NCBI RefSeq assembly: GCF_000379425.1
Contig: NZ_KB902183.1
Span: 58,434-122,433, forward strand
Source of the DNA: Corynebacterium lubricantis DSM 45231
GTDB taxonomy: Bacteria; Actinomycetota; Actinomycetes; Mycobacteriales; Mycobacteriaceae
DNA length: 64,000 nt
Direction: 5' to 3'
Numbering within the stretch: the first letter of the stretch is position 1; each line of letters starts with the position of its first letter. The notes below the pieces were generated by a model. It searched no databases, was not told the origin of the DNA, and saw only the letters and a list, made by a program, of their open reading frames with translations. Positions 62,469-64,000 of the stretch are shown piece by piece. A program made the position numbers and the translations under genes.

Positions 62469-63584
62469 TTAACTCCCCTTCAGCAGCTTCCATGCCTTCG
62501 TGCCGGCCTTGCGCCCCGCACGATTCGCTCCCACCGTCGACGCCGTCGAGCCGTAGCCCGCAAGCAGAATCCGCTCATTGCGTTCCGGCGTGACCTCGTC
62601 TTTCATGGTGATGCCGCCGCCCGCATTGCGCAGCCTAAGCGATTTCAGGTGCGGCATATGCGCGCGGAAGCCGGTGTTCCAAAAGATCACGTCGACGGGT
62701 TCAATGTGGCCTGCCTCGAAAGGTTGCCAGGATTCGGGCACGCACAATTCGCTTATCGACGATTGCGTCCCCTCGAAAATCACACCGTCTTCAGTGACCT
62801 CGTTGAACATGCCGCGAGAGACTAAAACACCGCGTTCCGTACCTTCGAGGTAATCCGGGATCATCGGGATGCCCGTGTTCGAGACCACCGAGGTAGGTAT
62901 GCCGCCCGTAAACGTGTTGGCGCGAACGCGCTCCTCAACTTTGAGGCCCCAGTCGCCCTCCTGGAAACCCGGCAAATACTGAGGTGGCTTATGTGTGGCC
63001 CAGATCGTCTCGGTGACTCCCTCGAGCTCCAGCAGGAATTGCACGGCCGATAAGCCGCCGCCGACGACCAAGGTTTTTAACCCGGCGAAATCTTCCTTGC
63101 GGCGATAATGCTTCGTGTGGAGCTGCTTACCCTGGAACTTTTCGATGCCGCGGATGTAGGGAATATAGGGGCTATCCCAGGTGCCCGCTGCGCTAATGAC
63201 GACCTGTGCCTGGAAGCTCTCGCCGGTCTGCGTGGTCACGATAAAAGGTTCGTCGCCGGTGCCGCCGGTGACGGATTCGACGCGCGCCGGGCGTAAGACG
63301 GGAAAATTGAAGTGCTTTTCATAAGCGCCGTAGTACTCGGCTACCAGCTTGCTCGCAGGAATATGAGGATCCGGTCGCTCCATGTCTAAGCCTGGAAGGT
63401 TGGCAATTCCGTGGGCTTTCCCTAGAGTTAACGAGTCCCACCGGTGCCTCCAGGCGCCACCGGGGCCTGAGTTTGCGTCAATGACGAGGAAGTTTTCTAT
63501 GCCGCGGCGGATCAGCTCGTGGGCTGCTGCGAGGCCTGCTTGGCCGGCGCCAATGATGATTACAGAATAGATTTTTGTTGACAT
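62469..63584 (-). CDS. Flavin-containing monooxygenase (intact)
   Basis: 371 residues from ATG 63584. Same architecture as the broken copy at 17732: VIIIGAGQAGLAAAHELIRRG, GPGGAWRHRWDSLTLGKAHG, second motif TLVVGGGLSAVQFLLEL, and GYGSTASTVGANRAGRKAG at the end. It uses NADPH and O2 on an unknown soft nucleophile (N- or S-oxygenation) or as a Baeyer-Villiger-like enzyme. An ATG 60 bases upstream is rejected as the extra residues have no family match. Confidence 0.88.
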   Translation of the reverse strand: MSTKIYSVIIIGAGQAGLAAAHELIRRGIENFLVIDANSGPGGAWRHRWDSLTLGKAHGIANLPGLDMERPDPHIPASKLVAEYYGAYEKHFNFPVLRPARVESVTGGTGDEPFIVTTQTGESFQAQVVISAAGTWDSPYIPYIRGIEKFQGKQLHTKHYRRKEDFAGLKTLVVGGGLSAVQFLLELEGVTETIWATHKPPQYLPGFQEGDWGLKVEERVRANTFTGGIPTSVVSNTGIPMIPDYLEGTERGVLVSRGMFNEVTEDGVIFEGTQSSISELCVPESWQPFEAGHIEPVDVIFWNTGFRAHMPHLKSLRLRNAGGGITMKDEVTPERNERILLAGYGSTASTVGANRAGRKAGTKAWKLLKGS

Positions 63585-63670
63585 GTACGCGAGTTTATCG
63601 TAGCTCGCCGACAAAAGCCCGTGAACAGGCTGTAGGCTAGTCACAGATAATTACACAAGAAAGGCTTTAT

Positions 63671-63717
63671 ATGGAGTTTACCCCGTATAGCATTTTGGTC
63701 GATGTCGGCTGGATCTC
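63671..63717 (+). pseudogene. gltS: Start of a probable sodium/glutamate symporter gene, cut by an insertion sequence
   Basis: AGAAAGGCTTTAT precedes ATG 63671, and the frame reads MEFTPYSILVDVGWIS before switching to the insertion-sequence end. The 16 residues look like the start of GltS-type symporters (periplasmic/membrane TPYSxLxDxGWIS), but they are few. The rest of the gene would lie beyond the insertion, outside the window. Confidence 0.45.
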
Positions 63718-64000
63718 GAGGTCAAGTCCTTTTGAGTGGTGTATCCGCCAGCGGTTGACTCAGCGATGAACTGACCGCTGACGGAACAGGATTCCTTACG
63801 CCACCAGAGCCTCCTGACCGTCACCGACAACGACGCCGACGCCGTCAGCTGCCCGGGCCTTCGCCAGCATCTCCGCCGTCGAGGACAGCATCGCCAGAGG
63901 CATGTACCGACGCTGCTGCATCCAGTCCTCATGCTGCTCAGCCAGCACTGCCCCGACCAACCGGACCACCGAATCACGGTCAGGGAAGATCCCCACGACA
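63718..64000 (-). mobile_element. IS256-family insertion sequence, right end (cut by window edge)
   Basis: The edge is near 63718, where GAGGTCAAGTCCTTTTGAGT starts the likely terminal repeat; the transposase reads leftwards from the window edge and stops at 63796. The other end and any target duplication lie outside the window. Confidence 0.7.
63796..64000 (-). CDS. IS256-family transposase, C-terminal part
   Basis: The last ~67 codons: IFPDRDSVVRLVGAVLAEQH then EDWMQQRRYMPLAMLSS, the typical C-terminal end of Mutator/IS256 transposases (FPN-xxx-RLVGA-LLEQ-DEW-xxRRYM). The frame continues past the window edge. Confidence 0.85.
   Translation of the reverse strand, partial: VVGIFPDRDSVVRLVGAVLAEQHEDWMQQRRYMPLAMLSSTAEMLAKARAADGVGVVVGDGQEALVA

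Overview
The window looks like a chromosomal segment of a mycolic-acid-containing actinobacterium, most likely a Corynebacterium species. Supporting signs are an AftD-type arabinofuranosyltransferase, the sulfate-assimilation order fpr2-cysI-cysX-cysH-cysD-cysN-cysY-cysZ with an exact McbR-type operator, the dnaK-grpE-dnaJ-hspR-ald block, many leaderless genes (a -10 hexamer 6-7 bases before ATG/GTG), and tiny leaderless amphipathic peptides of the kind corynebacteria use as cell-wall channel proteins. Most of it is ordinary core genome.

Layout: 1-6.3 kb holds cell-envelope genes (a membrane protein cut by the window edge, a DUF3068 protein, an acyltransferase, AftD, a DUF2613 protein) and a universal stress protein. 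6.4-13.2 kb holds a NagZ-like lipoprotein, a VanW protein, a GH15 hydrolase, a lipase and an M23 peptidase. 13.6-15.0 kb is an IS481-family insertion sequence ending directly at the 3' CCA of a tRNA-Gly. 15.1-22.7 kb carries dcd, a class III aminotransferase, a flavin monooxygenase broken by an in-frame stop, UDP-glucose dehydrogenase, alaT and a DUF1707 protein. 22.9-33.2 kb has a large membrane Fe-S oxidoreductase with a long Pro/Ala-rich tail, a divergent TetR/hydrolase pair, a heterodimeric ABC exporter and a von Willebrand A pseudogene.

33.3-42.6 kb is the sulfur-assimilation regulon, with the last transporter gene duplicated in tandem. 42.7-44.2 kb is the most unusual stretch: five paralogous small-peptide genes (35, 35, 54, 65 and 35 residues), each followed by its own terminator hairpin and at least four with a promoter-like sequence. 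44.2-47.8 kb has a nucleosidase, a DJ-1/PfpI protein, an AI-2E-type membrane protein and an unrecognised protein. 47.9-52.6 kb is the Hsp70 locus with a SigH-like promoter and an HspR (HAIR) operator. 52.7-63.6 kb carries acetaldehyde dehydrogenase, pyruvate:quinone oxidoreductase, a DUF1023 hydrolase with a small coupled protein, a nitrilase-family enzyme, a globin-like flavoprotein, an LLM oxidoreductase, an ArsR/MFS pair and an intact flavin monooxygenase. The right edge is an IS256-family element inserted into what looks like the start of a sodium/glutamate symporter gene.

A 12-base word, GCTTATCGACGA, recurs at least eight times exactly, on both strands and mostly inside unrelated genes. 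Similarity assignments come from reading motifs, lengths and gene order; no database search was run.
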